Shown piece by piece: positions 26,164 to 36,083 of a DNA stretch of 64,000 nucleotides. The notes below the pieces were generated by a model. It saw nothing but the letters and a program-made list of their open reading frames with translations. It did no database searches and was not told the DNA's origin. Position numbers and translations under genes: made by a program. Source of the DNA: Micromonospora olivasterospora. Lineage in GTDB: Bacteria; Actinomycetota; Actinomycetes; Mycobacteriales; Micromonosporaceae. Position 1 is the stretch's first letter. Every line of letters starts with the position of its first letter. The stretch covers positions 5,828,001 through 5,892,000 of the forward strand of contig NZ_VLKE01000001.1 of NCBI RefSeq assembly GCF_007830265.1, written 5' to 3'.

Positions 26164-27486
26164 TCAGGTTGTCGGTTGCAGGGTGACGGTGTGGCCGAGG
26201 GCTTCGAGTTGCCGGACCAGGCTGTTGATCTTCCGGGTGGTGTTGATACGGCGTTCGTGGAAGTCGGCGCCGAGATCGTGGTAACGGGCGGTTGGGTCGT
26301 TGAGCAGGTGCCAGATGATCACGAGGATGGAGCGGGCGACGGCGACCTTGGCCTTGCCTCTGCCTCGACGTGTGACCAGACGCCGGTAGCGTTCGGACAG
26401 GAACGTTCCCTTGCCGCGGGCGACGGTGGCTGCGGCCATACCGAGGGCGCCTTTGAGGTACGGATTGCCTTTGCCTGTCTTGCCCGCGGTGAGGCTGGTA
26501 CCGGACTGGATGGTGCGCGGACACAGCTTCGCCCAGGACACCAGGTGCGCCGCGGTGGGGAACCGTGTCATGTCCAGACCGATCTCGGCGATGATCAGTT
26601 GCGCGGACTCGGTGCTGATGCCCGGGATCTCGGCCAGGCGCCGCCGGGCGTCTGGCGCCGGGGTGTCGCCGTCGCCGCCGCCCGGCTGGGACGGTGGGTC
26701 GATGTCGTCGAGTATCTGCCCGATCCGTGTGGTGAGTTTCGCGATCTCGGTGTCGAGGCGGTCGATCTGGTCGAGCAGGATCCGGGCCAACTCGCCGTGA
26801 TGGTCGTCGAAGCGGCCGGTGAGTGCCTCGATGAGGGCGTTGCGTTTGCGGCGCAGCGCTCCGTGGGCCAGCGAGGCGAGGGTCGCCGGATCACGTTGAC
26901 CGGCGATCAACGCCTCAACCATGTCCCGCGTCGACACCGTCCGCAGGGTGGAGGCCACCGACGACACCTTGATCAGGGCGTCTTCAAGCAGTTTCTCCAA
27001 CCTCGACCAGTAGCGGGTCCGGTCCCGGACCAGATCCACCCGCATCCGGGTGTAGTCACGCAACACCCGCACCGGAGCCGCAGGCACGAACGAGGGCCGC
27101 AACAGGCCCTTCTCGGTGAGCTTGGCCAACCACACCGCGTCCAGCTTGTCGGTCTTCGGCCGCCCGGGCACGTTCTTGACGTCACGGGCGTTGACCAACT
27201 GCACGTCCAACCCGGCTGCCTCGAACAGGTAGAACCAGATCCGCCAGTAGTCCGACGTGCTTTCCACGGTGACCTTCTCCACCCCCGCCGCCACCAGATC
27301 GGCGGCAAGGTCACTGACCGCGTTCGTGGTCGCCGTCACCTGCCACACCCGGCTCACCCGCCGCCCACCCGCGGCGGGTAGCCGGGTACACACCATCCCC
27401 GACTCCTTGGCCACATCGACCGCACACACCCGCTCCCAGACCTTCTCGCTGTCAGCGTCCGGGATCTCTTCGGGTAACCCGCGCAT
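26164..27486 (-). CDS. IS110-family transposase (copy 1)
   Basis: The 440-residue protein has an N-terminal RuvC-like DEDD domain (VCAVDVAKES, KVTVESTSDYW, KTDKLDAVWLAKL) and a C-terminal domain. The latter has the HhH-like LAEIPGISTESAQLIIAEIG and the serine-containing motif SGTSLTAGKTGKGNPYLKGAL. All four acidic residues and the Ser are present, so it looks active. The ATG at 27486 has GAGGAGGG upstream. It is about 60-65% similar by eye to the copy at 50559, so the two are different elements rather than recent duplicates. IS110 enzymes excise and insert through a circular intermediate guided by a bridge RNA. Confidence 0.93.
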   Translation of the reverse strand: MRGLPEEIPDADSEKVWERVCAVDVAKESGMVCTRLPAAGGRRVSRVWQVTATTNAVSDLAADLVAAGVEKVTVESTSDYWRIWFYLFEAAGLDVQLVNARDVKNVPGRPKTDKLDAVWLAKLTEKGLLRPSFVPAAPVRVLRDYTRMRVDLVRDRTRYWSRLEKLLEDALIKVSSVASTLRTVSTRDMVEALIAGQRDPATLASLAHGALRRKRNALIEALTGRFDDHHGELARILLDQIDRLDTEIAKLTTRIGQILDDIDPPSQPGGGDGDTPAPDARRRLAEIPGISTESAQLIIAEIGLDMTRFPTAAHLVSWAKLCPRTIQSGTSLTAGKTGKGNPYLKGALGMAAATVARGKGTFLSERYRRLVTRRGRGKAKVAVARSILVIIWHLLNDPTARYHDLGADFHERRINTTRKINSLVRQLEALGHTVTLQPTT

Positions 27487-27710
27487 CCGCCCGCGTCCCT
27501 CCTCACCGTGATCGACCAGTGGGTAGGTCGCCCGGGGGCCTCGGTCGGGAACCGAAAATCTGACCGGCGTGCTCGAAGCAACAGTGCGTGACCCACAAGA
27601 GTCCGGGCCCCGGCGCCAGACTTGCAGACGGCCTCAACTAGACCAAGATCGATCGGCGTCGGCGGGCGACCTGTCCACCATTTTCACGCCTGCGAGGCGT
27701 CCCGAAAAGA
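27487..27710 (-). ncRNA. Candidate bridge RNA region of IS110 copy 1
   Basis: The noncoding stretch upstream of the transposase aligns in blocks with the equivalent region of the second IS110 at 50343-50558. Shared blocks are GGGACGCC followed by GGCGTGAAAA, then GTTGAGGCCGT, CTGGCGCCGGGGC, CACTGTTGCTTCGAGCACGC and GAGGCCCCCGGGC. The blocks are conserved while the sequence between them varies. That is the pattern of a structured RNA with variable guide loops. In IS110-group elements the bridge RNA lies between the left end and the transposase start, as here. Confidence 0.55.
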
Positions 27711-27784
27711 CCGGGTGACTTGCAGTTTTGGCCCCGACAAATCCGGCATGGGGCCCATAACGAGGGCCGAATGTGCAAGATCGC

Positions 27785-27900
27785 GGGGAGAGGGGTGGGG
27801 GCGGGGGCGGGAGGGGCGGGCGGGAGGGGGCGGGGGGACGGGGGCGGGGGCGGGGGCGGGGCGGGGCGGGGCGGGGCGGGGGCGGGGGCGGGGGCGTGGT
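27785..27900. repeat. G-tract repeat, G-quadruplex candidate
   Basis: About 115 nt of almost uninterrupted G runs of 4-6 are separated by single C or A on the plus strand. They form GGGGC and GGGGGC units just upstream of the cyanophycinase-like gene. More than a dozen G-runs could form several adjacent G-quadruplexes. Overlapping long frames here are artefacts of composition. Confidence 0.85.
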
Positions 27901-27950
27901 GTATGGGCATGTATTGACGTTTGGGAGCGCGCTACCTAGCGTCGGGGGGC

Positions 27951-29165
27951 ATGACCAGGCGCAGACTGTTGTCGCTGCTGACCGCGTTGGTCGTCGCCGC
28001 CGCCCCGGCCGGGGCGCCCGCCCCGCGACGGCCGCGACGCCCGGCGCGACGAGCGGCGGCCCGGGCGTGCTGATGCTGGTCGGCGGGGCGCTCGACGACG
28101 GCAACGCCGCCGTGTACGGCGAGTTCGTCCGCCAGGCCGGCGGCGCTCAGGCACGCATCGGCGTGCTGAGCGCGTCGTCGGCCGTGCCCCACTCGAGCGC
28201 GAACGCCGTCGCCAAGGTCCTCAAGGCGTACGGGGCCGGGGAGGTCACCTGGATCCCCCCGGTGACCGCCAAGCGCGACGGCAGCGGCGACGACCCCTCG
28301 AACGCGGCGCTGGCCGCGTCCATGACCGGGTTCTTCCTCACCGGCGGGGACCAGTTCCGCTACGTCCAGTCGATGGTTCACGCCGACGGCACGGACGGCG
28401 CCGTGCTGCGCGCCGTCCGGCAGCGGTTCCTCGCCGGCGCGCCGGTCGCCGGCACCAGCGCCGGAATGCAGATCCTCGCCGGCCGGGACATGGTCACCGG
28501 CGGGACGAGCTACCCCGGCGTCCGCGACGGCGCCCAGCCGGGCGTCTTCGACACCGACGACGTCCTCGGCTACTGGCCGGCGGGCGGCTTCGGCTTCTTC
28601 ACCTCCGGCCTCGTCGACACCCACTTCGACGCCCGCGGCCGCAACAGCCGCTCGATCCGGCTCGCCGCCGACACCGGCCACGACCGGGTGTACGGCGTCG
28701 GCGAGGACACCGCGCTGGTCGTCACCGGGGCGGGCACCGCGGGCGAGTCCCTCCGGGTGGTCGGCACGACCGGGGTGTCCGTCCTGGACCTGCGCTCGGC
28801 GCGGGTGGGTCTGGCCGGCGGCCACTGGTCGATCGACGGGGTGCGGTGGAGCTACCTCACCGACGGTGACTCCTACGACCCCGCCCGCTGGCGGGTCGCC
28901 AAGGGCGCGGGCAGCTCCCCGGCGGTGCCGCGGAGCCGGCCGGCGGGCCGCCGAGCGTGGACGCGTTCGGCTCGTACGCGCTGCGGGACGCCGCGCTCGA
29001 CCTGGCCGCGGCCGGACTGTCCACCTCGACCACCGCGGCGACCGCGGAGACCCGCCCCGGTTCGTCGTGGGGCTCACCAAGGGTCCGGGGTTCGCCGCGT
29101 ACACCGTGGATGGTGTGGGTCCCTCGTCCTTCACCGGGCTGGCCGTGTCGGTCCAGGCCGGCTGA
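27951..29165 (+). pseudogene. Secreted S51 cyanophycinase-like peptidase, frameshifted three times
   Basis: A signal peptide (MTRRRLLSLLTALVVAAAPA) begins at 27951. The body (GVLMLVGGALDDGNAAVYGE, FFLTGGDQFR, nucleophile elbow AGTSAGMQIL) continues one base out of frame from ~28010. The C-terminal part shifts again near 28940 (SVDAFGSYALRD) and once more near 29055 (RFVVGLTKGPGFAAYTV), ending at 29165. Each change is equivalent to one missing base beside a G/C run. With three bases restored it would be a normal-length secreted Ser peptidase of the S51 family, which cleaves cyanophycin or beta-aspartyl peptides. It is either a decayed gene or a casualty of undercalled homopolymers. Confidence 0.75.
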
Positions 29166-29229
29166 GTCGGCCCGCCCGCCGGGCGTCGCACGGGCCGTAC
29201 GGCCGAAGTTGATCGCCTAGCCTGGGCGG

Positions 29230-30980
29230 ATGCCCCCGCAGCTTCCCCACCCCGACCCCGGCGTTCCCGACACGCGAGGCCCGCTGCGGTACATCTGGTG
29301 GCTGGTCCGTTGCCAGCCGTGGCGGGTGCTGCGCGGCAGCCTGTTCGGCACGGCGTGGATGATCGGGCTGGCGGCCCGGCCGTACCTGGTCGCCCGCGCG
29401 GTCGACGACGGGCTGCGGGCGCACGACACCGGGGCCCTGCTGCGCTGGGTCGCCGCGATCGTCGCCGCCGGCATCGCGCTGGCCTGGCTGGGCATCATGC
29501 GGCACCGCACGATGACGTTCGTCCGGGAGGACGCCACGGCCCGCTCCGCCGGGGTCCTCGTGCGGCACCTGTCCCGGCTCGGCGCGGTGCTGCCGCGCAA
29601 GCTCGCCGCCGGGGAGGTCGCCACGGTCGGCGGCGCCGACATCGGGCACACCTCGGCGGTGCTGACGATGACCGGGCCCGGGGTCGGCGCGGTCGTCGCG
29701 TACGCGGTCATCGCCGTCGTGCTGTGGTCGATCTCGCCGCTGCTCGCGGCGTGCGTGCTGCTGGGCGTGCCCGCCATCGCGGTGCTGATCGGGCCGCTGC
29801 TGCGCCGACTGGAGCGGGCCGAGTCGGTCTACCGGCAGCGGCAGGGCGACCTGACGACCCGGGCCGGGGACATCGTGGCCGGGCTGCGCGTGCTGGCCGG
29901 GGTCGGTGGGCGCGGACTGTTCGCCCGCCGGTACGCGGCCCGATCGCGGGACCTGCTGCGCGAGGGCTACCGGGTCGGCGCCGTCAACAGCTGGATCGAG
30001 GCCCTGACGAGCGTCATCCCCGGCCTGTTCCTCGCGGCCGTGGTGTGGATCTCGGCGCGGATGGTGGCCGCCGGCGACATCACCGTCGGGCAACTGGTGG
30101 CCGTCTACGGATACGTGGCGACCCTCATCGTGCCGGTCTGGTTCCTGCTGGAGGGCGGATACCAGCTGATCCGCGGCCGGGTGGCCGCCCGACGGATCAT
30201 CGCCCTGCTCACCATCGCCCCGGACGACACGGGCGGTCCGGACGACCGGCCCGCCCCGGCCGGTCCCGCCGACCTGCACGACCCGGCCAGCGGGCTGACG
30301 GTGCCCGCCGGCGGGCTGCTCGGCGTCGCCAGCGACGACCCGGCCGAGGCCGTCGCGCTGGCCGACCGGCTCGGGCGGTACACCGCCGGCGAGGTCACCT
30401 GGGGCGGCGTGCCGCTGACCCGGATCGCGCTCGACGAGGTGCGCGCCCGGATCCTGGTCGCCGACCACGACTCGTACCTCTTCGGCGGGACGCTGCGGGA
30501 GATCCTGCGCGTCCGGCCCGGCGTCGGCGACCCCGAGATCCGGGCCGCCCTGCGCGCGGCCTCGGCCGAGGACGTCGCCGACGCGCTGCCCGAGGGGCTG
30601 GGCACGCCGATCGGCACCCGCGCCCGAACGCTCTCCGGCGGGCAGCGGCAGCGCGTACGGCTGGCGCGGGCCCTGCTCGCCGAGCCGGAGGTGCTGATCC
30701 TGATCGACCCGACGTCGGCGGTGGACGCCCACACCGAGGAGCGCATCGCCCGGCGGCTGGCCACGGCGCGGGCCGGACGGACCACGGTCGTGCTGGCCAC
30801 GTCGCCGTTGCTGCTCGGGCGCGTCGACGCGGTCGCGTACCTGAGCGGGGGCCGGGTGGTCGCCACCGGCGGCCACGCGGAGCTGCTCGCCCGGGAGCCG
30901 GGCTACCGGGCGCTGGTGGCCCGGGGCGGCGACCGGCCGACAGCGACTCCTCGGCCGGGGTGGGGGGTGCGCGGCGATGA
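29230..30980 (+). CDS. ABC exporter half, subunit A (degenerate ATP site)
   Basis: Six membrane segments (residues ~20-310) precede an ABC ATPase domain. The Walker A region is degenerate (GVASDDPAEAVAL, no GKS), the signature LSGGQRQRVRLARALL is intact, and Walker B reads VLILIDPTSAVD without the usual catalytic Glu. This is the non-catalytic half of a heterodimeric exporter whose partner follows. As written, the frame does not stop at the partner's start but runs on through it. A single missing G in the run at ~30957-30970 would restore a stop at 30978-30980, overlapping the next ATG (ATGA). I therefore give 30980 as the likely true end. The substrate is unknown. Confidence 0.8.
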
Positions 30981-32710
30981 GTGGACTTCCCGTCGCGGAC
31001 CGGGCGGCCGTCCGCCGGGCCACGGTGGACCTGATCGCCCGGGACCGGTGGGCGGTCGCCCGCCTGCTGGCGCTGCACGTCGCCGCCGCGGTCGCCGCGC
31101 TCGCCGCGCCCTGGCTGCTCGGCCGCATCGTGGACTCCGTCGGTTCCGGCGCGGGCGTGGCCACCGTGGACCGCCTGGCGCTGGCGATCGGCGGCGGCGT
31201 GCTGGCGCACGGGCTGCTCGCCCGGTACGCCCAGTACGCCGGTCACCGGTTCGGCGAGCGCGCGGTGGCACGGCTGCGGGAGGAGTTCGTCGCGCGGACG
31301 CTGGCCCTGCCCGTCTCCGTCGTCGAGCGCGCCGGCACCGGCGACCTGGCCGTGCGCAGCTCGGTCGACGTGACGACCGTCGGGGCGACCGTCCGCGACG
31401 TGCTGCCGGTCGTCGTGATCGCCTCGGCGCAGCTGTCGCTGCTGCTCGGGGCGGTGTTCCTGCTGCATCCGCTGCTCGGCGTCGTCGCGCTGGCCGGGCT
31501 GCCCCCGATCTGGGCGGTGACCCGCTGGTACCTGCGCCGCGCCGGCGCCGCGTACCTGGCCGAGGGGGCCGCGGCGGCCGAGCTGACCGACGCGCTGACC
31601 ACGACGGCGGAGGGCGCGCGTACGGTCGAGGCGCTGCGGCTGGCCGACGAGCGCGTGCGGCACGGCGTCGGGCGCATCCGGCGGGTGTGGGAGACCCGGC
31701 GGGCGACGCTGGCGCTGCGGTCGGTGTACTTCCCCGGGGTCGAGGCGAGCTATCCGCTGCCGATCGCCGCGGTGCTGCTCGTCGGCGGGTTCTTCCTGTC
31801 CCGGGGCGCGGTCACCCTCGGCGAGGTGGTCGCCGCCGCGCTCTACCTCCAGCAGGCGATCGAGCCGCTGGACCGGCTGCTGCAGTGGATGGAGCAGGCG
31901 CAGCGGGGCTTCGCCTCGTTCGCCCGCGTGCTCGGGGTGGGCCAGGTGCCGCCGGAGCCGCGCGGCGCGGCGTCCGCACCGGCCGGGCAGGGGCTCGTGG
32001 TCCGCGGCGCGCGGTTCGCGTACGCCGACGGCCCCGACGTGCTGCACGGCATCGACCTGGCGGTACGTCCCGGCGAGCGGCTCGCCGTCGTCGGCCCGTC
32101 GGGGGCCGGGAAGTCCACCCTGGCCCGGCTGCTCGCCGGGATCGACGCGCCGCGCGAGGGGGTGGTGAGCCTCGGCGGCTGCCCGGTGACCGACCTCGAC
32201 CCGGCCGAGCGCCGCCGCGGGATCGCCCTGGTCACCCAGGAGCACCACGTCTTCATCGGCTCGCTGCGGGACAATCTGGCCTTCGCCGCCCCCGGGGCGG
32301 CGTCCGACGAGCGGATGCGCGCCGCGCTGGCCGCCGTGGGCGCCGACTGGTACGCCGACCTGCCCGACGGCCTCGACACGCAGCTCGGCGACGGTGCCCG
32401 CGAGTTGGGTGCCGCCGAGGCCCAGCAGCTCGCACTGGCGCGGCTGGTGCTCGCCGACCCGCACACGCTGATCCTCGACGAGGCGACCGCCGCGCTCGAC
32501 CCGACGACCGCCCGGCGCACCGAGCGGGCGCTGGCCGCCGTGCTCGCCGGGCGTACCGTCATCGCCATCGCCCACCGGCTCAACACCGCGCACGACGCCG
32601 ACCGGGTGGCCGTGCTGGAGGACGGCCGGATCACCGAGCTGGGCAGCCACGACGAGCTGGTCCGCGCCGGGGGCGCGTACGCGGCCCTCTGGCGCTCCTG
32701 GCACGGCTGA
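30977..32710 (+). CDS. ABC exporter half, subunit B (catalytic ATP site)
   Basis: The 577-residue protein has a membrane domain (~25-300) and an ATPase domain with intact Walker A GPSGAGKSTLARLL, Walker B LILDEATAALD and switch His IAIAHRLNTAHD. Its signature is degenerate (LGAAEAQQLALARL instead of LSGGQ). Subunit A has the complementary pattern: good signature, bad Walker A. The pair therefore forms one consensus site (Walker A/B of this subunit with the signature of A) and one dead site. This is typical of asymmetric heterodimeric exporters such as TM287/288. It is translationally coupled to subunit A. Confidence 0.9.
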   Translation: MSGLPVADRAAVRRATVDLIARDRWAVARLLALHVAAAVAALAAPWLLGRIVDSVGSGAGVATVDRLALAIGGGVLAHGLLARYAQYAGHRFGERAVARLREEFVARTLALPVSVVERAGTGDLAVRSSVDVTTVGATVRDVLPVVVIASAQLSLLLGAVFLLHPLLGVVALAGLPPIWAVTRWYLRRAGAAYLAEGAAAAELTDALTTTAEGARTVEALRLADERVRHGVGRIRRVWETRRATLALRSVYFPGVEASYPLPIAAVLLVGGFFLSRGAVTLGEVVAAALYLQQAIEPLDRLLQWMEQAQRGFASFARVLGVGQVPPEPRGAASAPAGQGLVVRGARFAYADGPDVLHGIDLAVRPGERLAVVGPSGAGKSTLARLLAGIDAPREGVVSLGGCPVTDLDPAERRRGIALVTQEHHVFIGSLRDNLAFAAPGAASDERMRAALAAVGADWYADLPDGLDTQLGDGARELGAAEAQQLALARLVLADPHTLILDEATAALDPTTARRTERALAAVLAGRTVIAIAHRLNTAHDADRVAVLEDGRITELGSHDELVRAGGAYAALWRSWHG

Positions 32711-32786
32711 CGGGCTGTCCCCGCACGGGCGGGCCCGATGGACGCTACTGGGCCGGCGGGCGTGCGAGCGCCGCGCGACGGATCGG

Positions 32787-33845
32787 TCAGCGCCAGCGGG
32801 CCGCGCGGTCGGCCGACGTCGCCAGCGCGGACCGGGCGCCCGCCGTCAGCTCCGCCACCAGCTGGGCGGCCGGCACCTCCCGGGCCAGCGGGTGCGCCTG
32901 GCCGGCCCACAGGTTCGCGGTCTCGGCATCGGAGTCGCGGCGGGCGGCGGCCAGCAGCGGCCGGGTCAGGTGCAGCACCTGTGGATAGCCGGCCGGCGCC
33001 GACCGGTCGTGCCGCCGGAGGAAGTCGTTGACGACGCCGCGCGCCCGTTTGCCGGTGAACGCCCGGGTCAGCGCGGTGGGCGCGGCGCTGGCGACGGCCG
33101 CCCGGTGCATCGGCGAGGTGCCCGCCTCGGGGCAGCGCAGGAACGCCGTGCCGAGTTGCGCGGCGGCGGCGCCGGCGGCCAGCACGGCGGCGAGCCCGGC
33201 GCCGTCCGCGATGCCGCCGGCGGCCACGAGCGGGCGGTCGCAGGCGGCGGCGACCAGCCGCAGCAGCGGCAGGAGCGCGTAGTCGTCGTCGTCCGGCGCG
33301 CCGCCGCGGTGCGCGCCGGCCTCCGTGCCCTGCACCACGACGGCGTCCACGCCCAGCCGGGCGGCCGCCACGGCCGCGTCCGGTCGGTTGACCGTGGCCC
33401 AGACCTCCGTGCCCCGCTCGCGCAGGGCGGCCACCGCGGCGGCGTCCGGCAGCCCGAATGCGAAGGACACCACCGGCACCGGGTCGGCGAGCAGGGCGGC
33501 CAGCTTCTCCGGGTACGCGTCGTCGCCGCCGGTCGGCTCGCCGAGCGTCACCCCGCGCCGCCGGGCCTCCGGGCCGAGCCGATCGGCGTACGCCCGGATG
33601 CCGGCCTCGTCGACGGCGTCGGCCGGGGGCAGGAAGACGTTGACCCCGAACGGCCGGTCGGTGCGCGCCCGGACCTCGGCGATGTCGGCGAGCAGCCGCT
33701 CGGTGGCGAGCATCCCGGCGGCGAGGAAGCCCAGTCCGCCGGCGGCGGAGACGGCCGCGGCGAGGGCCGGGGTGGACGGGCCGCCGGCCATCGGGGCGGC
33801 GACGATCGGGCAACGCAACGCGGACAGCATGGACACGCTGCCCAT
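32787..33845 (-). CDS. Nitronate monooxygenase-like FMN enzyme
   Basis: The 352-residue TIM-barrel protein (an ATG at 33830 would give 347) belongs to the 2-nitropropane dioxygenase/nitronate monooxygenase family. Visible segments are CPIVAAPMAGG at the N-terminus, DAVVVQGTEAGAHRG, and the phosphate-binding LVAAGGIADGAGLAAVLAAGAAAAQLGTAFL. These flavoproteins oxidise alkyl nitronates, and the family also includes enoyl-ACP reductase FabK-like members. The substrate is not fixed by sequence. It is monocistronic, convergent with the ABC exporter genes. Confidence 0.87.
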   Translation of the reverse strand: MGSVSMLSALRCPIVAAPMAGGPSTPALAAAVSAAGGLGFLAAGMLATERLLADIAEVRARTDRPFGVNVFLPPADAVDEAGIRAYADRLGPEARRRGVTLGEPTGGDDAYPEKLAALLADPVPVVSFAFGLPDAAAVAALRERGTEVWATVNRPDAAVAAARLGVDAVVVQGTEAGAHRGGAPDDDDYALLPLLRLVAAACDRPLVAAGGIADGAGLAAVLAAGAAAAQLGTAFLRCPEAGTSPMHRAAVASAAPTALTRAFTGKRARGVVNDFLRRHDRSAPAGYPQVLHLTRPLLAAARRDSDAETANLWAGQAHPLAREVPAAQLVAELTAGARSALATSADRAARWR

Positions 33846-34041
33846 CCTGCCTGATGCAGGAAGGGCCCCACGTCAACGCCTGCCGTGGAGAACGGCGTCC
33901 CCGCTCGCCGTGCGGCGGGCTTCCCCGCCCGCCGTGCGGCGACAGCGGCACGCGGGTCCGTGGGGCTTCCGCAGCGAGCCGAACACGGTAGAGTGTCCAT
34001 CTCGATACTGGGCGTGACCGTCGGGAGAGGCGGGGCGTGGG

Positions 34042-35040
34042 ATGAGTCGACGGCGGGGGCGGTTGGCGCGGGCAGCGCTGCGCCTCGGGCTCGTTCTCGG
34101 TGGCGTCCTCTGCGCGTGGGGCGTCCACGAGGCGGCCGCCGCCGGCATCGCGCGCGCCGCCGAGACGCCACCGGCGACCGCCGTCGACGCGGCCGCCGAG
34201 GTGGTCAGCGCGCCGCCACCCGCCTCCCCGGCCGCCGTCCCCACCGCCGTTCCGGGCTCGCCAGCACCGCGGGCCGACCGGCCCGGCCCGGCGGGCGGCG
34301 ACGGCGAGGCGGGGCTGAGCCGGGCTGCCGGCCCCGACTCCTCGCGCACCTCCCAGACGGCGGGGTGCGGCGACCGGGCCGAGGCGACACCGGCGCGCCC
34401 GCCGAAGCCGGCCCGTACGCCCACCCGGGCCGGGGCGCCGATCCTGCCCGCCCTGGCGGGGGTGGTCGCGCCGGCGACCGACCCGCTCCGCGACGGGGTG
34501 GTCGCCCCGGTGGCCGCCGCCGTGCAACCCGTGACCGATCCGCTCCTCGGCACCGTCGGCCGCGTCCTCGATCCGGTGTCGCCCGTCCTCGACCCCGTCC
34601 TGTCCGGCCTCGACCCGGTCCGGCAGGGCCTCGACCCGGTGCTGCGGCCGCTCGACCCCGCGCTCGACGTGCTCGATCCGGTCCTGACCCCGCCGGCCCC
34701 CGCGCCGGCCGGGCCCGACGCGCCACCGGGCCCGGCACCGACCGACCCGACGCCACCGGGTTCACCGGCCGCGCCGGGCTCCCCGACCGCGCCGTCGCTT
34801 CCCGCCTCGCCCACGGCGCCGAACACGCCGACCGCGCCCGCCCCGGCGGCGCCCGGCGGCCCGCCCTCGCTGCCGCCACCACCGATGACGCCGCCGTCCG
34901 GATCCCCGGGGCGGCGAGCCTCGCACGCGGCGCCGCGACCGACCGGGACAGCGCCGCCGACCGGGGGCCGCACCTCACCCGGCCGGGCGTCGACCCCCGC
35001 CTTGCTCCGGTCGCGCCGGCAGCCGACGGCACCGGCGTGA
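34042..35040 (+). CDS. Secreted Pro/Ala-rich protein with DPVL repeats
   Basis: The 332-residue product starts with a signal peptide (LGLVLGGVLCAWGVHEAAAA, residues ~14-34). It is otherwise low complexity: Ala/Pro-rich flanks and a central run of LDPVL/LDPVR/PLDP repeats (residues ~160-215). Similar repeats occur in uncharacterised actinobacterial surface proteins. The C-terminus may be frameshifted, because an adjacent frame continues AADGTGVKFPGAAHWSAA to 35186, which looks more protein-like than the Arg/Pro-rich end of this frame. Function is unknown. Confidence 0.6.
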   Translation: MSRRRGRLARAALRLGLVLGGVLCAWGVHEAAAAGIARAAETPPATAVDAAAEVVSAPPPASPAAVPTAVPGSPAPRADRPGPAGGDGEAGLSRAAGPDSSRTSQTAGCGDRAEATPARPPKPARTPTRAGAPILPALAGVVAPATDPLRDGVVAPVAAAVQPVTDPLLGTVGRVLDPVSPVLDPVLSGLDPVRQGLDPVLRPLDPALDVLDPVLTPPAPAPAGPDAPPGPAPTDPTPPGSPAAPGSPTAPSLPASPTAPNTPTAPAPAAPGGPPSLPPPPMTPPSGSPGRRASHAAPRPTGTAPPTGGRTSPGRASTPALLRSRRQPTAPA

Positions 35041-35369
35041 AGTTCCCCGGCGCCGCCCACTGGTCGGCCGCCGCCACGTCGCCCACGTCCTGGACGCCGC
35101 CCATGCTGGCGGGGCAGATGAGCCGCGAGGGCCGTTCCGGCCACCCGCCGTCCCGGTCACCCCGGCCAGGGAGCAGACCGGCCTGACCCCGGGCAGCCGG
35201 ACCAGCAGGCCCCCAGCCGGGGCAGCACCGACCACCCGGCGAGCCGATGCCTGACCGGCCGCCCACGCCGCCGACCGGCACCGACCACAGTGGCCCACGC
35301 CCAGTCGGTCCGCCGCGTCGCCGTCGCTCCAGGCCCCCGTTGGACCCTCTCCTGACCAGGAGTTCCGCC

Positions 35370-36083
35370 ATGAGCCTCACCCTGCCCGTCGACCGCGCCC
35401 GATGGTGCGACATCGACCTGATCGTCAGCCTCGTGACCGCCACCGTCTCCGCCACCCCGCTCGGCGCCTGGCTCGTCCCCGACGAGCGGCAGCGGCCCGT
35501 CGTCCTCGCCGGCGTGGCCCGCATCTGGACGGAGCACGCGCTGTTGTTCGGTGACGCGTTCCTGCTGCGCAACCGCACCGCCGCCACCGTCTGGATCCAC
35601 CGCTACCGGCCGATCCCCGCCCCGCCCCGGTACGCTGGGCGCCTCGCCGAGGCCTGCGGTGAGCACACGCCGCGGTTCCTCCGGCTCGACCGGGCCCTCG
35701 CCGCGCACCGCCCGGGCGAGGCCCACAACCACCTGGCGTTCCTCGCCGTGCCGCCCGGGCCGGGTGGCACCGAGCGGGCCGAGGCCGTCCTGGCCATGAG
35801 TCAGCGGTGGATGGACAACCTCGGCCTGCCGACGTACGCGGAGACCTGCGCCGGAACGCACGGTGACCTCTACCGCCGGCACGGCTACGCCGACCGGGGC
35901 GAGTTCCCCCTCCCGGACGGGGCGACCGCCCGCTCCCTCTGGCGGCTCCCGTCGCCTCGGGCCACTCCCCGCAACGCGCCCCTGCTGGCCCAGCGCTGTA
36001 CGCGACGACGGCGCCCCGGGCGGGACGACGGGGTGACCGGGTGGACGTCGGGGCGGCCGGCCCCCGACGGCCCCGCGGCCTGA
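35370..36083 (+). CDS. GNAT-type acetyltransferase
   Basis: The 237-residue protein begins MSLTLPVDRARWCDIDLIVS, with AGGAG 8 nt upstream. The middle matches a GNAT fold: strands around HNHLAFLAVPP, then a helix after GPGGTERAEAVLAMSQRWMD and the later YAETCAGTHGDLYRRHGYADRG typical of the C-terminal half. The acetyl-CoA loop (PPGPGGTERAEAVL) departs from the canonical Q/RxxGxG/A. The last ~40 residues are an Arg-rich tail of doubtful reality. The substrate is unknown. Confidence 0.7.
   Translation: MSLTLPVDRARWCDIDLIVSLVTATVSATPLGAWLVPDERQRPVVLAGVARIWTEHALLFGDAFLLRNRTAATVWIHRYRPIPAPPRYAGRLAEACGEHTPRFLRLDRALAAHRPGEAHNHLAFLAVPPGPGGTERAEAVLAMSQRWMDNLGLPTYAETCAGTHGDLYRRHGYADRGEFPLPDGATARSLWRLPSPRATPRNAPLLAQRCTRRRRPGRDDGVTGWTSGRPAPDGPAA

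Noticed and set aside
27773..27950. Gly/Arg-rich coding frames in the G-tract
   Set aside because: Arise only from the G-run composition; the real signal peptide starts at 27951.
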